From positions 1 to 64,000 of the forward strand of contig NZ_CP062973.1 of the NCBI RefSeq assembly GCF_017311165.1: DNA of 64,000 nucleotides, written 5' to 3'. Under the pieces are notes generated by a model. It made no database searches. It was not told the DNA's origin and saw only the letters and a list, made by a program, of their open reading frames with translations. Source of the DNA: Psychroflexus sp. ALD_RP9. GTDB taxonomy: Bacteria; Bacteroidota; Bacteroidia; Flavobacteriales; Flavobacteriaceae. Each line of letters starts with the position of its first letter. Positions within the stretch are counted from its first letter, which is position 1. Positions 54,121 through 63,964 of this stretch are shown piece after piece. Both the position numbers and the translations under genes were made by a program.

Positions 54121-54849
54121 ATTTATGCTGGGATTTTCAGTTTTAATTTCGGATACTAGTTCTAACTTTTTATTATGAAATAGTTGAAGTAAATCTTCTA
54201 ATTCAACTTGTTCTGATTTTGGTTTGTAATTATCATAATCAATAAATTGTGTGCCATTTATAAACTGCCTGTTCTTAGCAACACGAAAACGATAGCCACC
54301 ACCATTTACATGAAATTCGTAAGCTAAATAATCTAATGAATAATCACTTTTGTTAAACCAATACAGGTAAGTGTCATTAAAATCTTGGCCACCATTTTCT
54401 TGATCAAAATTTACCTCGACAACATAATAATTCTGATTATTAAAACTTTGATTAGGCAAGCGTCTCAAATTAACAGCTTGGTCCTTTAAACGGTATGGTA
54501 ACTGTACAAAATAATGTACCGAATTAATAGATTCACTGTAAATATTTTCCAGACTATCGTTAACTTCAACTGGTATAGAATCAATAAAACGTTTAAACTT
54601 TCCACTATAAAAAACATCAATTGTATCGCCGTTTTTCCGGCTTAGCTTCATGCCATTACAAGTCGCTTCAGAACGGTAATGCAAATTCCTAAAATCAAAT
54701 TCTATCACGCTATTATCTACTGCAGAAGTACCACTAAATTCAATAGCTTGATTTACAATTTCCTTAGCTGAAACAGATTTTGAGTTTTGTGAATTTTGAC
54801 ATGAAATTAATAAAATGATCACAAAAAAGGAAATCAATAATTGACGCAT
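54100..54849 (-). CDS. DUF6503-like lipoprotein
   Basis: 249 residues with a lipoprotein signal ending ILLISC. A conserved start (EIVNQAIEFSG ... VIEFDFRNLHYR) and the FDQENGGQDFNDTYLYWFNKSDYSLDYLAYEF segment resemble the flavobacterial DUF6503 family, which has a lipoprotein-carrier-like beta fold. Function unknown. Family assignment is from memory. Confidence 0.75.
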   Translation of the reverse strand: MRQLLISFFVIILLISCQNSQNSKSVSAKEIVNQAIEFSGTSAVDNSVIEFDFRNLHYRSEATCNGMKLSRKNGDTIDVFYSGKFKRFIDSIPVEVNDSLENIYSESINSVHYFVQLPYRLKDQAVNLRRLPNQSFNNQNYYVVEVNFDQENGGQDFNDTYLYWFNKSDYSLDYLAYEFHVNGGGYRFRVAKNRQFINGTQFIDYDNYKPKSEQVELEDLLQLFHNKKLELVSEIKTENPSINSVQLKC

Positions 54850-54937
54850 AAATCATGTTTTTATGCAATTTCGTCAATAAATTAGAGCTTGAAAGCGCTT
54901 TAAGTAAAAAATTAAGAATTAATCAAAAGTAGTATTG

Positions 54938-54945
54938 TATTTTTG
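54938..54945 (+). promoter_or_regulatory. Promoter -7 element of smpB
   Basis: TATTTTTG, 17 bp before the smpB ATG. Confidence 0.5.
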
Positions 54946-54962
54946 AATTTGAATTTAAAGAA

Positions 54963-55424
54963 ATGGGAAAAGCAAATACCGTTAATATTAAGAATAAGAA
55001 AGCTAAATTTCAATATGAAATTTTAGATAAATATACCGCAGGGATTGTTTTGGCAGGAACTGAAATTAAGGCTATTCGTGAAGGAAAAGCTAATATTGCA
55101 GAAAGCTTTTGTGAGTTTAATGAAAAAGGTGAGCTATTTGTGATTAACATGGATATACAAGAATACTCGCATGCTACACATTTTAACCACCAACCTAAGT
55201 CAGAGCGTAAACTTTTACTTAACAAACAAGAACTGCGAAAACTGAACAAACAAGTTAAAAACACTGGTCTAACTATAATTCCACTTCGAATGTTTTTAAA
55301 TGATCGTGGTTATGCCAAATTACAAATTGCCCTTGCCAAGGGTAAAAAACTTTACGATAAAAGAGAAACTATTAAAGATCGCGACACAAAGCGTAAGCTC
55401 GATCGAATTAAGAAAAGCTTTTAA
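54963..55424 (+). CDS. smpB: SsrA-binding protein SmpB
   Basis: 153 residues, standard length. Begins with the KKAKFQYEILDKYTAGIVLAGTEIKAIREGKANI core, then the LKIQ-type ALAKGKKLYDKRETIKDRDTKRKLDR tail that enters the ribosomal A site. It delivers the tmRNA encoded at 15105-15503 to stalled ribosomes. Monocistronic. Confidence 0.96.
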   Translation: MGKANTVNIKNKKAKFQYEILDKYTAGIVLAGTEIKAIREGKANIAESFCEFNEKGELFVINMDIQEYSHATHFNHQPKSERKLLLNKQELRKLNKQVKNTGLTIIPLRMFLNDRGYAKLQIALAKGKKLYDKRETIKDRDTKRKLDRIKKSF

Positions 55425-55426
55425 AC

Positions 55427-55457
55427 AAAAAACCTTGAGTATAACTCAAGGTTTTTT
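55427..55457 (+). terminator. smpB terminator (bidirectional)
   Basis: A 14-bp perfect stem pairs 55427-55440 with 55444-55457 (AACCTTGAGT core), loop ATA, A and T runs at the ends; it also lies just after the convergent carboxylase operon. Confidence 0.92.
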
Positions 55458-55475
55458 ATTTTCTAGGTAACTTTT

Positions 55476-57017
55476 TTACAGAGGAATATTACCATGTTTT
55501 CGATCTGGCCTATTGACTTGCTTATCGTTTAACATAGCAAAAGCTTTAATCAATTTTCGACGTGTATTTTTAGGTTGAATCACTTCATCTATAAAACCAC
55601 GTTGAGCTGCCTTAAAAGGATTAGCAAAAGCATCGGCATATTCTTTCTCCTTTTCAGATAACTTTAATTCCGGATCATCAGCAGCTTGAATTTCTTTTCT
55701 AAAAATGATTTCTGATGCACCTTTAGCGCCCATTACAGCAATCTCAGCAGTAGGCCATGCAAAGTTGAGGTCAGCGCCGATGTGTTTAGAATTCATTACA
55801 TCATAAGCACCACCATAAGCCTTTCTTGTAATCACACTAATTCTTGGCACGGTTGCTTCACTTAAGGCGTAAAGTAATTTAGCACCATGTAGTATAATGC
55901 CATTCCATTCTTGGTCTGTACCTGGTAAAAAGCCAGGAACATCGACCAATACTAAAAGTGGAATATTAAATGCATCACAAAAGCGAACAAATCTAGCGGC
56001 TTTCTTTGATGCATCAACATCAAGTACGCCAGCTAAACTCATAGGTTGGTTGGCTACAACACCAATACTTCTACCACCAATTCTTGAAAAGCCAACAATA
56101 ATATTGTCAGCATAATTTTTATGAATTTCATAAAATGAATCTTCATCAACAATACCTGTAATTACTTCGTGCATATCGTAAGGTTTGTTGGCATTTTCAG
56201 GAACCAAACCTTCTAATTGTTCACGGACTTCATCTTTAAGTTTTACAGGAGTCAATTCAGGTTTTTGCTTGTTATTTTGCGGAATATAACTGAGTAATGT
56301 TTTGATGTTTTCAAGACATTCTATATCGTTTACAGCAGTTAAATGGGTAACACCTGATTTAGTTGAATGCGAACTTGCGCCACCTAGCTCTTCTGATGTT
56401 ACTTCTTCATTAGTTACAGTTTTAACGACATTTGGTCCAGTAACAAACATATAGCTTGTATTTTCAACCATAATGGTGAAGTCTGTCATTGCTGGTGAAT
56501 AGACAGCACCACCTGCACAAGGTCCCATGATAGCTGAAATTTGTGGGATAACACCTGAAGCTTGTACATTTCTGTAAAAAATATCAGCATAGCCACCTAA
56601 TGAACGTACACCTTCTTGAATACGAGCACCACCAGAATCGTTCAGCCCAATAATTGGAGCACCAACTTTCATGGCGTGATCCATAACTTTACAAATCTTT
56701 TCGGCATGGGTTTCTGATAACGCACCGCCAAAAACTGTAAAATCTTGAGCATAAATGTAAACCAATCTACCATTTACTGTGCCATAGCCTGTAATTACAC
56801 CATCACCGTAAAACACTTGGTCTTGCATGTTAAAATCGGTTGTTCTATGGGTGACTAACATACCTATTTCTTCAAAAGAGCCTTCATCTAAGAAATAGTT
56901 GACACGTTCTCGAGCTGTTAATTTTTTCTTTTCATGCTGTTTATCAATGCGTTTTTGGCCACCACCTAATTTGGCAGCTTCAACTTTTTTCTGTAAATCA
57001 TCTCGTGTTGAACTCAT
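55476..57017 (-). CDS. Acyl-CoA carboxylase carboxyltransferase (beta) subunit, propionyl-CoA type
   Basis: 513 residues. The carboxyltransferase fold is complete: biotin/acyl-CoA oxyanion segments [24 protein letters not shown] and the C-terminal [24 protein letters not shown]. The length and the [11 protein letters not shown] start match propionyl/methylmalonyl-CoA carboxylase beta chains rather than AccD, and there is no AccD zinc finger. It ends the three-gene operon with biotin carboxylase and carrier. Confidence 0.92.
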   Translation of the reverse strand: MSSTRDDLQKKVEAAKLGGGQKRIDKQHEKKKLTARERVNYFLDEGSFEEIGMLVTHRTTDFNMQDQVFYGDGVITGYGTVNGRLVYIYAQDFTVFGGALSETHAEKICKVMDHAMKVGAPIIGLNDSGGARIQEGVRSLGGYADIFYRNVQASGVIPQISAIMGPCAGGAVYSPAMTDFTIMVENTSYMFVTGPNVVKTVTNEEVTSEELGGASSHSTKSGVTHLTAVNDIECLENIKTLLSYIPQNNKQKPELTPVKLKDEVREQLEGLVPENANKPYDMHEVITGIVDEDSFYEIHKNYADNIIVGFSRIGGRSIGVVANQPMSLAGVLDVDASKKAARFVRFCDAFNIPLLVLVDVPGFLPGTDQEWNGIILHGAKLLYALSEATVPRISVITRKAYGGAYDVMNSKHIGADLNFAWPTAEIAVMGAKGASEIIFRKEIQAADDPELKLSEKEKEYADAFANPFKAAQRGFIDEVIQPKNTRRKLIKAFAMLNDKQVNRPDRKHGNIPL

Positions 57018-57019
57018 GC

Positions 57020-58465
57020 TTACTCTGTTTCTGGAATTCTTAATTGTTTTTGATCTTCTAAATATTGTTTTAAAGCAATTTTGGCCGCCAATTTAGCTTC
57101 AGCTTTTTGTTCGGCTTCTAACACTTCTGGTGTATAATGATGTTTCACAAAATGTGTGTCAAAATTTCCGCTTCTAAATGCTTCATGCTTACAAACGAAT
57201 TTACCAAAAGGCAAAGTGGTTGAAACGCCTTTTATTTGGTAGTTATCGATGGCTTCAATCATGCGTTGTACTGCTGCCTCACGATTTTCAGCATAGGTCA
57301 CTAGTTTAGATATCATAGGGTCATAATATATCGGGACGTCCATACCTTCTTCGAAACCATCATCTACACGAATTCCTTCGCCTTTGGGTGCTTGATATTG
57401 TTCAAGTTTTCCAACACTTGGCAAAAAGTCATCAGTTGGGTCTTCAGCATAAACGCGCAATTCTATGGCATGACCATTAATTTGCAGATCATTTTGACTA
57501 AAATTAATTTTTTCACCTCTAGCTATTTTAATTTGCTGCTCTACTAAGTCAATTCCTGAAATTAATTCAGTCACTGGATGTTCTACTTGAAGACGCGTGT
57601 TCATTTCAAGAAAGTAGAATTTTTTTTGTTCATCCATTAAAAATTCAACTGTACCAGCGCCTACATAATTGCACGAACGTGCTACATTAACTGCAGCTTC
57701 TCCCATTTGCTTTCTAATTTCGGGAGTTAATAAAACCGATGGTGCTTCTTCTACTACTTTTTGGTGTCTGCGTTGAATAGAACATTCGCGTTCGAATAAG
57801 TGTAATACGTTTCCGTGTGTATCGGCAAGCACTTGAATCTCGATATGGCGTGGTGAACCTACATATTTTTCTATAAAAACAGCGCCATTTCCAAAAGCAG
57901 ATTTAGCTTCGCTAATGGCACGTTTCATTTGGCTTTCAATTTCTTTATCAGATTCTACGACACGCATACCTTTTCCGCCGCCTCCGGCTGAAGCTTTTAT
58001 TAAAATTGGGTAGCCTATTTCTTCAGCAATTGTTTTGGCTTTTTCAATATCTGTAATGGCTTCATCAATTCCTGGAACCATTGGTATATCATAAGCTTTT
58101 ACAGTTTCTTTAGCTGATAATTTATCGCCCATAACACGAATGGCATGAGATTTTGGACCGATAAAGGTAATACCACTTGCTTCAACTTTTTCAGCAAAAT
58201 CAGCATTCTCACTTAAAAACCCATAGCCTGGATGAATACCGTCAACATTTAGTTTTTTGGCTTCTTGAATAATCTTATCACCTAATAAATACGACTCATT
58301 TGAAGCTGCTTTACCTAAACAAATCGCTTCATTGGCAAATTTAACATGAGGAGAATTTCTATCGACTTCAGAATAAACGGCAACTGTTTGAATTCCCATC
58401 TTTTGAATAGTCTTCATAACTCTCAAGGCGATTTCGCCTCTATTTGCAACTAATATTTTTTTCAT
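57020..58465 (-). CDS. Biotin carboxylase subunit of acyl-CoA carboxylase
   Basis: 481 residues, AccC-like: [20 protein letters not shown]-grasp loop [15 protein letters not shown], catalytic [18 protein letters not shown]-terminal extension of about 30 residues rich in Lys/Glu exceeds E. coli AccC. It carboxylates the biotin on the carrier encoded upstream and stands 2 bp from the beta subunit gene. Confidence 0.93.
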   Translation of the reverse strand: MKKILVANRGEIALRVMKTIQKMGIQTVAVYSEVDRNSPHVKFANEAICLGKAASNESYLLGDKIIQEAKKLNVDGIHPGYGFLSENADFAEKVEASGITFIGPKSHAIRVMGDKLSAKETVKAYDIPMVPGIDEAITDIEKAKTIAEEIGYPILIKASAGGGGKGMRVVESDKEIESQMKRAISEAKSAFGNGAVFIEKYVGSPRHIEIQVLADTHGNVLHLFERECSIQRRHQKVVEEAPSVLLTPEIRKQMGEAAVNVARSCNYVGAGTVEFLMDEQKKFYFLEMNTRLQVEHPVTELISGIDLVEQQIKIARGEKINFSQNDLQINGHAIELRVYAEDPTDDFLPSVGKLEQYQAPKGEGIRVDDGFEEGMDVPIYYDPMISKLVTYAENREAAVQRMIEAIDNYQIKGVSTTLPFGKFVCKHEAFRSGNFDTHFVKHHYTPEVLEAEQKAEAKLAAKIALKQYLEDQKQLRIPETE

Positions 58466-58477
58466 TTAAATCTAATT

Positions 58478-58963
58478 TTATTCCATTTCAATTAACAATT
58501 GACTTTTGGTTACTGTGTTGCCTTTATTGATTTTTATAGACTTTATAACAGCATCACGAGGCGCAGTAATGGCATTTTCCATTTTCATAGCTTCAAGAAC
58601 GAGTAATTGGTCTCCTTCCTTAATTTCTTGACCTTCTTCTACATTAACATCGAGAATTAAACCAGGCATTGGTGCTTTTATATCCTTTATTAAAGCAGAA
58701 GCAGCAAGGCTTAAACCCATTTCTTTTATGAGTACATCTAAATCGTTAGAGATTTGAACTTTATAGGTATTAGCATTGATTTTAATGCTGTAGGTCTTGT
58801 TTAAGAAATCAGTTTCAACTATTTCAGCAGAAGCTGATTTTTGATGTTCAATAATGTGAAGTTTGTTGTGGTTTGTAGATTGAATGTCTAAAGTTTTGAT
58901 TTGATCTTCGGTAAATTCAAATTCGAAAGCATCATTAACTTTAGCCTTTAAATGTTGTTTCAT
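58478..58963 (-). CDS. Biotin carboxyl carrier subunit
   Basis: 161 residues. The C-terminal biotinyl domain has the canonical EAMKMEN with the biotin Lys at about 128, followed by the typical two-strand turn (VIKSIKINKGNTVTKSQLLIEME). The N-terminal ~85 residues form a separate beta-rich domain, as in other acyl-CoA carboxylase carriers. First gene of the operon. The 160-217 bp gap upstream toward gldA shows no gene. Confidence 0.93.
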   Translation of the reverse strand: MKQHLKAKVNDAFEFEFTEDQIKTLDIQSTNHNKLHIIEHQKSASAEIVETDFLNKTYSIKINANTYKVQISNDLDVLIKEMGLSLAASALIKDIKAPMPGLILDVNVEEGQEIKEGDQLLVLEAMKMENAITAPRDAVIKSIKINKGNTVTKSQLLIEME

Positions 58964-59180
58964 AGCCTAAATTAAATGTTTCCGTAAATATAGGCATATG
59001 TATTTAAAACGATGAATCTATAAAGCTAAAATGCTATAGCTAAAATACTGTATTGATATTTAATCATTTCAGCTTGTTAAGTGGTTGAAAGATAAAAATT
59101 ATCAATTTAAGTTTCTTTAAAATTTGATAAAAACTAACCTAGTTAAGCATAAAATTGTAATATTGATTAAATTTAAAATT

Positions 59181-60080
59181 ATGAATATTAGTATTTCAAA
59201 CCTTAATAAATCTTATGGACATCAACAGGTTTTAAAAAATATTAATTTAAAAATTCATACTGGCGAGATTGTTGGATTACTTGGCCCAAACGGTGCAGGA
59301 AAGTCAACTTTGATGAAGTTGTTAACCGGTTATTTAGAGTTTACTGATGGTACAATACATATCGGAAACTTCAACCTAGAATCTCATAAATTAGATATAC
59401 AAAAACATTTAGGTTACTTACCAGAACAAAATCCGCTATATGAAGATATGTATGTTCGTGAATTTCTTCAATTTAATGCGTCTATTTTCAAGATTAGCAA
59501 AAAACGCATCAAAGAAGTTATTAAACTTACACAACTTTCCCCAGAGGCTAATAAAAAAATACATCAGCTCTCTAAAGGTTATAAACAACGTGTTGGCATT
59601 GCAGCTGCATTACTTCATGATCCAGAAATTTTAATTTTAGATGAGCCCACAACAGGCTTAGATCCCAATCAACTTATTGAAATTAGAAGTCTGATTAAAA
59701 ATATATCTAAGCACAAAACAATATTACTTTCAACGCATATAATGCAAGAAGTTGAAGCGATTTGTGACCGAGTGGTGATTTTAAACAAAGGAGAAATTTT
59801 AAGAGATAGTTTATTACAAGAATTAAACCAAGACCACCAACAGCAAGTCATAGAAGTAGAATTTAATTATAGAATTGAAGAGGTCGCATTGCAAAACCTA
59901 CCTGCGTTGTCTAAAATAAGTAATCCAAAAGGCTTTATTTACAAGCTTTACTTTAATTCTGACATCGATAAACGCAGTGATGTTTTTGATTTTGCATATG
60001 ATAACGGACTGAAAATTCTTAATCTAAAAAAAGTAAATCAAAGCCTTGAAGATATATTTACGGAATTAACACAACAATAA
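59181..60080 (+). CDS. gldA: Gliding motility ABC transporter ATP-binding protein GldA
   Basis: 299 residues from ATG 59181. Walker A GPNGAGKST, signature LSKGYKQRVGIAAAL, Walker B LILDEPTTGLDP and the H-loop STHIMQEVEAICD are intact, with a GldA-like C-terminal extension. With GldF and GldG, not in this window, it forms an ABC complex needed for gliding in Flavobacterium. I rejected the ATG at 59124: its added 19 residues are basic and unlike ABC N-termini. The M28 gene follows after 6 bp. Confidence 0.88.
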   Translation: MNISISNLNKSYGHQQVLKNINLKIHTGEIVGLLGPNGAGKSTLMKLLTGYLEFTDGTIHIGNFNLESHKLDIQKHLGYLPEQNPLYEDMYVREFLQFNASIFKISKKRIKEVIKLTQLSPEANKKIHQLSKGYKQRVGIAAALLHDPEILILDEPTTGLDPNQLIEIRSLIKNISKHKTILLSTHIMQEVEAICDRVVILNKGEILRDSLLQELNQDHQQQVIEVEFNYRIEEVALQNLPALSKISNPKGFIYKLYFNSDIDKRSDVFDFAYDNGLKILNLKKVNQSLEDIFTELTQQ

Positions 60081-60086
60081 ATCAAT

Positions 60087-61427
60087 ATGAAAACTAAACT
60101 TTTTTTTGTTTCGCTTCTTTGTGCTTTTACGATTACCAAAGCGCAACAAGACCCTAAAATTTATGAAATTATTGAAAAAGTTGATGCTTCTCAACTTGAA
60201 AAATATGTTCAAACCTTAGTTGATTTCGGAACCCGTAATACGTTTAGCGATACTTTAAGCTCTAGTCGAGGTATTGGCGCTGCAAGACGCTGGATCAAGT
60301 CTGAATTCGATCAAATATCAAAACAATGCGATAATTGCCTGGATGTCTTTTTCCATCGAACGATGCTAACAACCGACATGGGAAGTAGGATACCAAAAGA
60401 TGCTGAAGTTGTAAATGTTGTCGCCATTCAAAAAGGAAAGAAGTATCCCAACTCATACATTATAATGAGTGGCGATATAGACTCTAGAGCTTCTGACACT
60501 GAAGATTTCAAAACTGATGCACCTGGCGCAAATGATAATGCCACAGGAATCGCTGGTACAATAGAAGCTGCGCGTGTTTTATCGCAGTATAATTTTAACC
60601 ATAGCATTGTATATGTTGGGCTAAGCGGCGAAGAACAAGGCCTTTGGGGTGGTAAATTTTTAGCTGAATATGCTAAGAAAAAAAAATGGAACATTCTTGG
60701 AGTATTAAATAATGATATGATAGGTAACATTCAAGGTATTGATGGTGTTATTGACAACCGAAGTTTTAGAATTTTTAGTGAAGCACATAACCCAACTGAA
60801 ACTAAACGAGAACGAACATTAAAACGTTTTTATGGCGGTGAAATTGATGGAAATTCAAGACAGCTAGCTAGATACGTTCATAAAACTGTAAAAACCTACA
60901 TGCCAGAAATGAATCCTATTATGATTTATCGCTTAGACCGTTTTGGACGCGGCGGACATCATAGACCATTTAATGATTTAGGATATGCTGGTGTTAGAAT
61001 TATGGAAGCTCACGAAAATTATAATTGGCAACACCAAGATATAAGAACAGAAGACGGTATTGCTTACGGTGATGTGATAGAGCATGTTAAATTTCCTTAC
61101 GTTAAAAAGTTAACGGCAGTTAATGCAATTACCATGGCTAATTTGGCTTGGGCTCCAAAAGCGCCAACAAATGTCGAAATTGGTGGTGCCGTTCAACCAT
61201 CTGTAAAATTACGTTGGAAAGGCACTAATGATAAAAATTTAAGAGGTTATAAAATTTATTGGCGAGATACTACTTCTCCTACTTGGGACTATAGTCGTTT
61301 TGTTGGTAAGGTTAATGAATTTACACTTGAAGGAAATGTGATTGACAATTATTTATTTGGTGTTGCCGCAGTTGATAAAAATGGACACGAAAGTGTGGTT
61401 GTTTTTCCTTCTGGAGTAATGCGATAA
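60087..61427 (+). CDS. Secreted M28 family zinc aminopeptidase-like protein
   Basis: 446 residues. Signal peptide about 1-19 (ending TKAQ). The M28 core holds PGANDNATGIAG (metal-bridging Asp), LSGEEQGLWGG (catalytic Glu and ligand), NNDMIGN and the late RIMEAHENYN (His ligand). The usual first His ligand (AHxDS) is Asp here (SGDIDSR). A fibronectin-III-like domain (about 355-446) ends the protein. Exported peptidase; substrate unknown. Confidence 0.87.
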   Translation: MKTKLFFVSLLCAFTITKAQQDPKIYEIIEKVDASQLEKYVQTLVDFGTRNTFSDTLSSSRGIGAARRWIKSEFDQISKQCDNCLDVFFHRTMLTTDMGSRIPKDAEVVNVVAIQKGKKYPNSYIIMSGDIDSRASDTEDFKTDAPGANDNATGIAGTIEAARVLSQYNFNHSIVYVGLSGEEQGLWGGKFLAEYAKKKKWNILGVLNNDMIGNIQGIDGVIDNRSFRIFSEAHNPTETKRERTLKRFYGGEIDGNSRQLARYVHKTVKTYMPEMNPIMIYRLDRFGRGGHHRPFNDLGYAGVRIMEAHENYNWQHQDIRTEDGIAYGDVIEHVKFPYVKKLTAVNAITMANLAWAPKAPTNVEIGGAVQPSVKLRWKGTNDKNLRGYKIYWRDTTSPTWDYSRFVGKVNEFTLEGNVIDNYLFGVAAVDKNGHESVVVFPSGVMR

Positions 61428-61454
61428 AATTAAATCCTATTTAATATAAAGCAT

Positions 61455-61480
61455 AAAAAAGCCCTGAAAATCAGGGCTTT
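61455..61480. terminator. Bidirectional terminator between M28 gene and tRNA-His
   Basis: AAAGCCCTGA (61458-61467) pairs perfectly with TCAGGGCTTT (61471-61480), loop AAA, with A and T runs. Confidence 0.88.
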
Positions 61481-61487
61481 AATTTTG

Positions 61488-61562
61488 GGTGACTGATGGG
61501 GTTCGAACCCACGACCCTCGGATCCACAAACCGATACTCTAACCAACTGAGCTACAGTCACC
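61488..61562 (-). tRNA. tRNA-His (anticodon GTG)
   Basis: On the minus strand the 7-bp acceptor stem GTGACTG / CAGTCAC is flanked by the extra G-1 (61562) paired with C73 (61488), the mark of tRNA-His. D arm GCTCAGTTGGTTAGAGT, anticodon loop TTGTGGA with GTG, and T arm GTGGGTTCGAACCCCAT are clear. The CCA end is not encoded. Confidence 0.95.
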
Positions 61563-61616
61563 ATTAGCGGTGGCAAATTTAAACAATTTCGTGAATTTGC
61601 AAAACAAAAGATGAAA

Positions 61617-62333
61617 TTATATTAAATCAAAAATTGAATCGACAGCAGCGTAACGTTCAACTGTAAAACCTTCAGCGTGATCTACGCCAATAATCCTCCC
61701 TAAATCACGAGCCCGATAAGTGACACTATCTAAAAAATTTTGACTCGAAATTGGTGTTTTCGGTTCACTATTTGTTGGATCAAAAAACTGAGTTTTATAG
61801 GCTTTTACGGCTTCTACTTTTTTGCTGATGAAACCAGAAATATCAACTACAACATCTGGTGTGATATCATACCATTGTATGTAGTGATAAACATGTTTAG
61901 GGCGCCATACTTCTTGTATTTTATCTTCATGAGTCGTTTCGATTTTTCTCAATCCGCTTAAAAAACATGCATCACTTACTAGTTGACTTCCTTTAGAGTG
62001 ATCAATATGGCGATCATGAATTGCATTACAAAAAACAATTTCAGGTTGATACTTCCTAATAAGCTTAATAATTTCAAGTTGGTGCGCTTCATCATTTTTA
62101 AAAAAACCATCTCTAAATTTTAGATTTTTTCGTATTGCTAAACCCATAATTTCAGCAGCTTTTTTAGCTTCCTCAGCTCTAGTTTCAGCATTTCCACGCG
62201 TACCTAATTCACCCTGAGTTAAATCGATTACGCCTACACGTTTCCCTTTAGTTGCTTCTTTTATCAAAGTCCCTGCACAACTTAATTCAACATCATCAGG
62301 ATGAGCTCCAATAGCTAAAAGATCTAGTTTCAT
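61617..62333 (-). CDS. bshB1: Bacillithiol biosynthesis deacetylase BshB1
   Basis: 238 residues, PIG-L/LmbE fold. Zinc motif AHPDDVE (10-16, His11, Asp13-Asp14) and HIDHSKG give the catalytic site; GTLIKEATKGKRVGVIDLTQGELGTRG is typical of BshB1. It deacetylates GlcNAc-malate in synthesis of the thiol bacillithiol, which many Bacteroidota make. bshA and bshC are not in the window. NhaC lies 23 bp upstream on the same strand. Confidence 0.93.
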   Translation of the reverse strand: MKLDLLAIGAHPDDVELSCAGTLIKEATKGKRVGVIDLTQGELGTRGNAETRAEEAKKAAEIMGLAIRKNLKFRDGFFKNDEAHQLEIIKLIRKYQPEIVFCNAIHDRHIDHSKGSQLVSDACFLSGLRKIETTHEDKIQEVWRPKHVYHYIQWYDITPDVVVDISGFISKKVEAVKAYKTQFFDPTNSEPKTPISSQNFLDSVTYRARDLGRIIGVDHAEGFTVERYAAVDSIFDLI

Positions 62334-62356
62334 AACTTATTAGTCTTAATTATAAT

Positions 62357-63814
62357 TTATTTAGTTATCATTTTTATTTTGTAACCAATAGCGGCAAAAA
62401 GCAAAGTCATAAACGGACTCAAATAACTAAACATCGCGTATACAAAATAATCTACAACAGGAACTCCTAAAACGCCACTATGATAAGCTCCACAGGTGTT
62501 CCAGGGAATTAAAACTGAGGTTACAGTTCCTGAATCCTCTAAAGTTCGGCTTAAGTTTTCGGGAGCCAAACCTTTATCTTTGTAGGCTTTAGCAAACATT
62601 TTACCGGGAACAACTATGGCTAGATATTGATCTGAAGCCGTTGCATTTAAAGCTAAACAGCTTGCAACTGTACTAGCGAACAGTCCAAAAGTTGAATGAA
62701 ATAAATTTAACAAGGCTTTGCTAATTGCTTCTAAAGCACCAATTGCATCCATTATTCCTCCAAATACCATAGCACAAATAATTAACCAAATCGTGCCTAG
62801 CATACCTTTCATACCACCAGCCGAAAATAAATCTTGTAAATTCTTATTATCAGTAGGAATGGTAATATCAGTAGTTATGGCATTCATTAAGCCAACATAA
62901 GCGTTTTTAAAGTTTAGTTGAGATCCACCGCTAATAAATTGAACTAAATCTGGTTGAAAAATCAATGCAAAAACAGCAGCTAATAATGTTCCTAAAAGTA
63001 AAGCAATTAATGGTGGTGTTTTTTTTATGATTAAACCAATTACAACTAAAGGTACTACAAATAACCAAGGAGAAATATGAAAAGATGCTTTGATATCAGC
63101 TAAAATCACATCAGCTGAAACTTGCCCACTTGTATCTAAGGTAAGACCTATGATAATGAAAACTATCAGTGTTACAACTATTGTAGGAACAGTTGTGATA
63201 GTCATATAGCGAATGTGAGTAAACAAATCTGTTCCAGCCATTGCTGGTGCCAAATTGGTAGTATCACTCATAGGTGAAAGCTTATCACCAAAGTAGGCAC
63301 CAGAAAGTACAGCACCAGCGGTCATACCTAGTGAAACATCAAGCGCATTAGCAATTCCTATTAAAGCTATACCAACCGTTGCAGAAGTTGTCCAGCTACT
63401 GCCTGTAGCAATAGATATCACAGCACAAATGACTACACATGCTGCTAAAAATATGGTTGGATTTAAAACCTGTAAACCATAATAAATCATAGTTGGAATC
63501 ACACCACTTAATAACCAAGTCCCTGCTAGCGCACCAACCATGAGTAAGATTAAGATTGGTCCCGTTGTGGCTTTAATATTTTTTGAAACCTCTTCAACCA
63601 TTGCATCATAATTAACGCCATTGAAAGCGCCAACAATAGCAGCAACAGCAGCGCCCAATAACAAAATGAATTGATTAGAGCCTCCTAATGCATCATCTTC
63701 GTAAACAAATACATTATAAGCTAACATACCTACTAACGCAAATACAGGAATCATTGCTTTTAAAATAGACAATTCAGGCTTTTGAGGTGTTGAATTAAAG
63801 TTTGGTTGACTCAT
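62357..63814 (-). CDS. nhaC: Na+/H+ antiporter NhaC
   Basis: 485 residues, about 12 membrane segments. NhaC signatures are the re-entrant GSSWTTSATVGIALIGIANAL, GAVLSGAYFGDKLSPMSDTTNLAPAMAG and the late SGTVTSVLIPWNTCGAYHSGVLG. Exchanges sodium for protons for pH or sodium homeostasis. Probably cotranscribed with bshB1; no functional link is evident. Confidence 0.94.
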   Translation of the reverse strand: MSQPNFNSTPQKPELSILKAMIPVFALVGMLAYNVFVYEDDALGGSNQFILLLGAAVAAIVGAFNGVNYDAMVEEVSKNIKATTGPILILLMVGALAGTWLLSGVIPTMIYYGLQVLNPTIFLAACVVICAVISIATGSSWTTSATVGIALIGIANALDVSLGMTAGAVLSGAYFGDKLSPMSDTTNLAPAMAGTDLFTHIRYMTITTVPTIVVTLIVFIIIGLTLDTSGQVSADVILADIKASFHISPWLFVVPLVVIGLIIKKTPPLIALLLGTLLAAVFALIFQPDLVQFISGGSQLNFKNAYVGLMNAITTDITIPTDNKNLQDLFSAGGMKGMLGTIWLIICAMVFGGIMDAIGALEAISKALLNLFHSTFGLFASTVASCLALNATASDQYLAIVVPGKMFAKAYKDKGLAPENLSRTLEDSGTVTSVLIPWNTCGAYHSGVLGVPVVDYFVYAMFSYLSPFMTLLFAAIGYKIKMITK

Positions 63815-63933
63815 ACATAAAAATTGTTCGTAATGTTACAATTTTGATTTAACTTTTACAATAAATTTACATATCAATACAAAATTAAACAGGCCTGAAG
63901 AATTCAAATTAGCAGCTTTTTAAAGCGGTTTTA

Positions 63934-63964
63934 TTGGTGGTTAAATTTTATATCAGTAATTTTG
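63934..63964 (+). promoter_or_regulatory. Promoter of a gene leaving the window
   Basis: TTG (63934-63936), a 20-bp spacer and TAATTTTG (63957-63964) form a full Bacteroidota promoter on the + strand. An ATG at 63996 may start the gene, but only five bases of it are in view. Confidence 0.5.

Noticed and set aside
59124..59180. Upstream ATG as the gldA start
   Set aside because: The extra 19 residues are unrelated to ABC ATPase N-termini; MNISISNLNKSYG at 59181 is canonical.
61488..61562. Integration site at tRNA-His
   Set aside because: No integrase gene and no repeat of the tRNA 3' end nearby; both sides hold ordinary genes.
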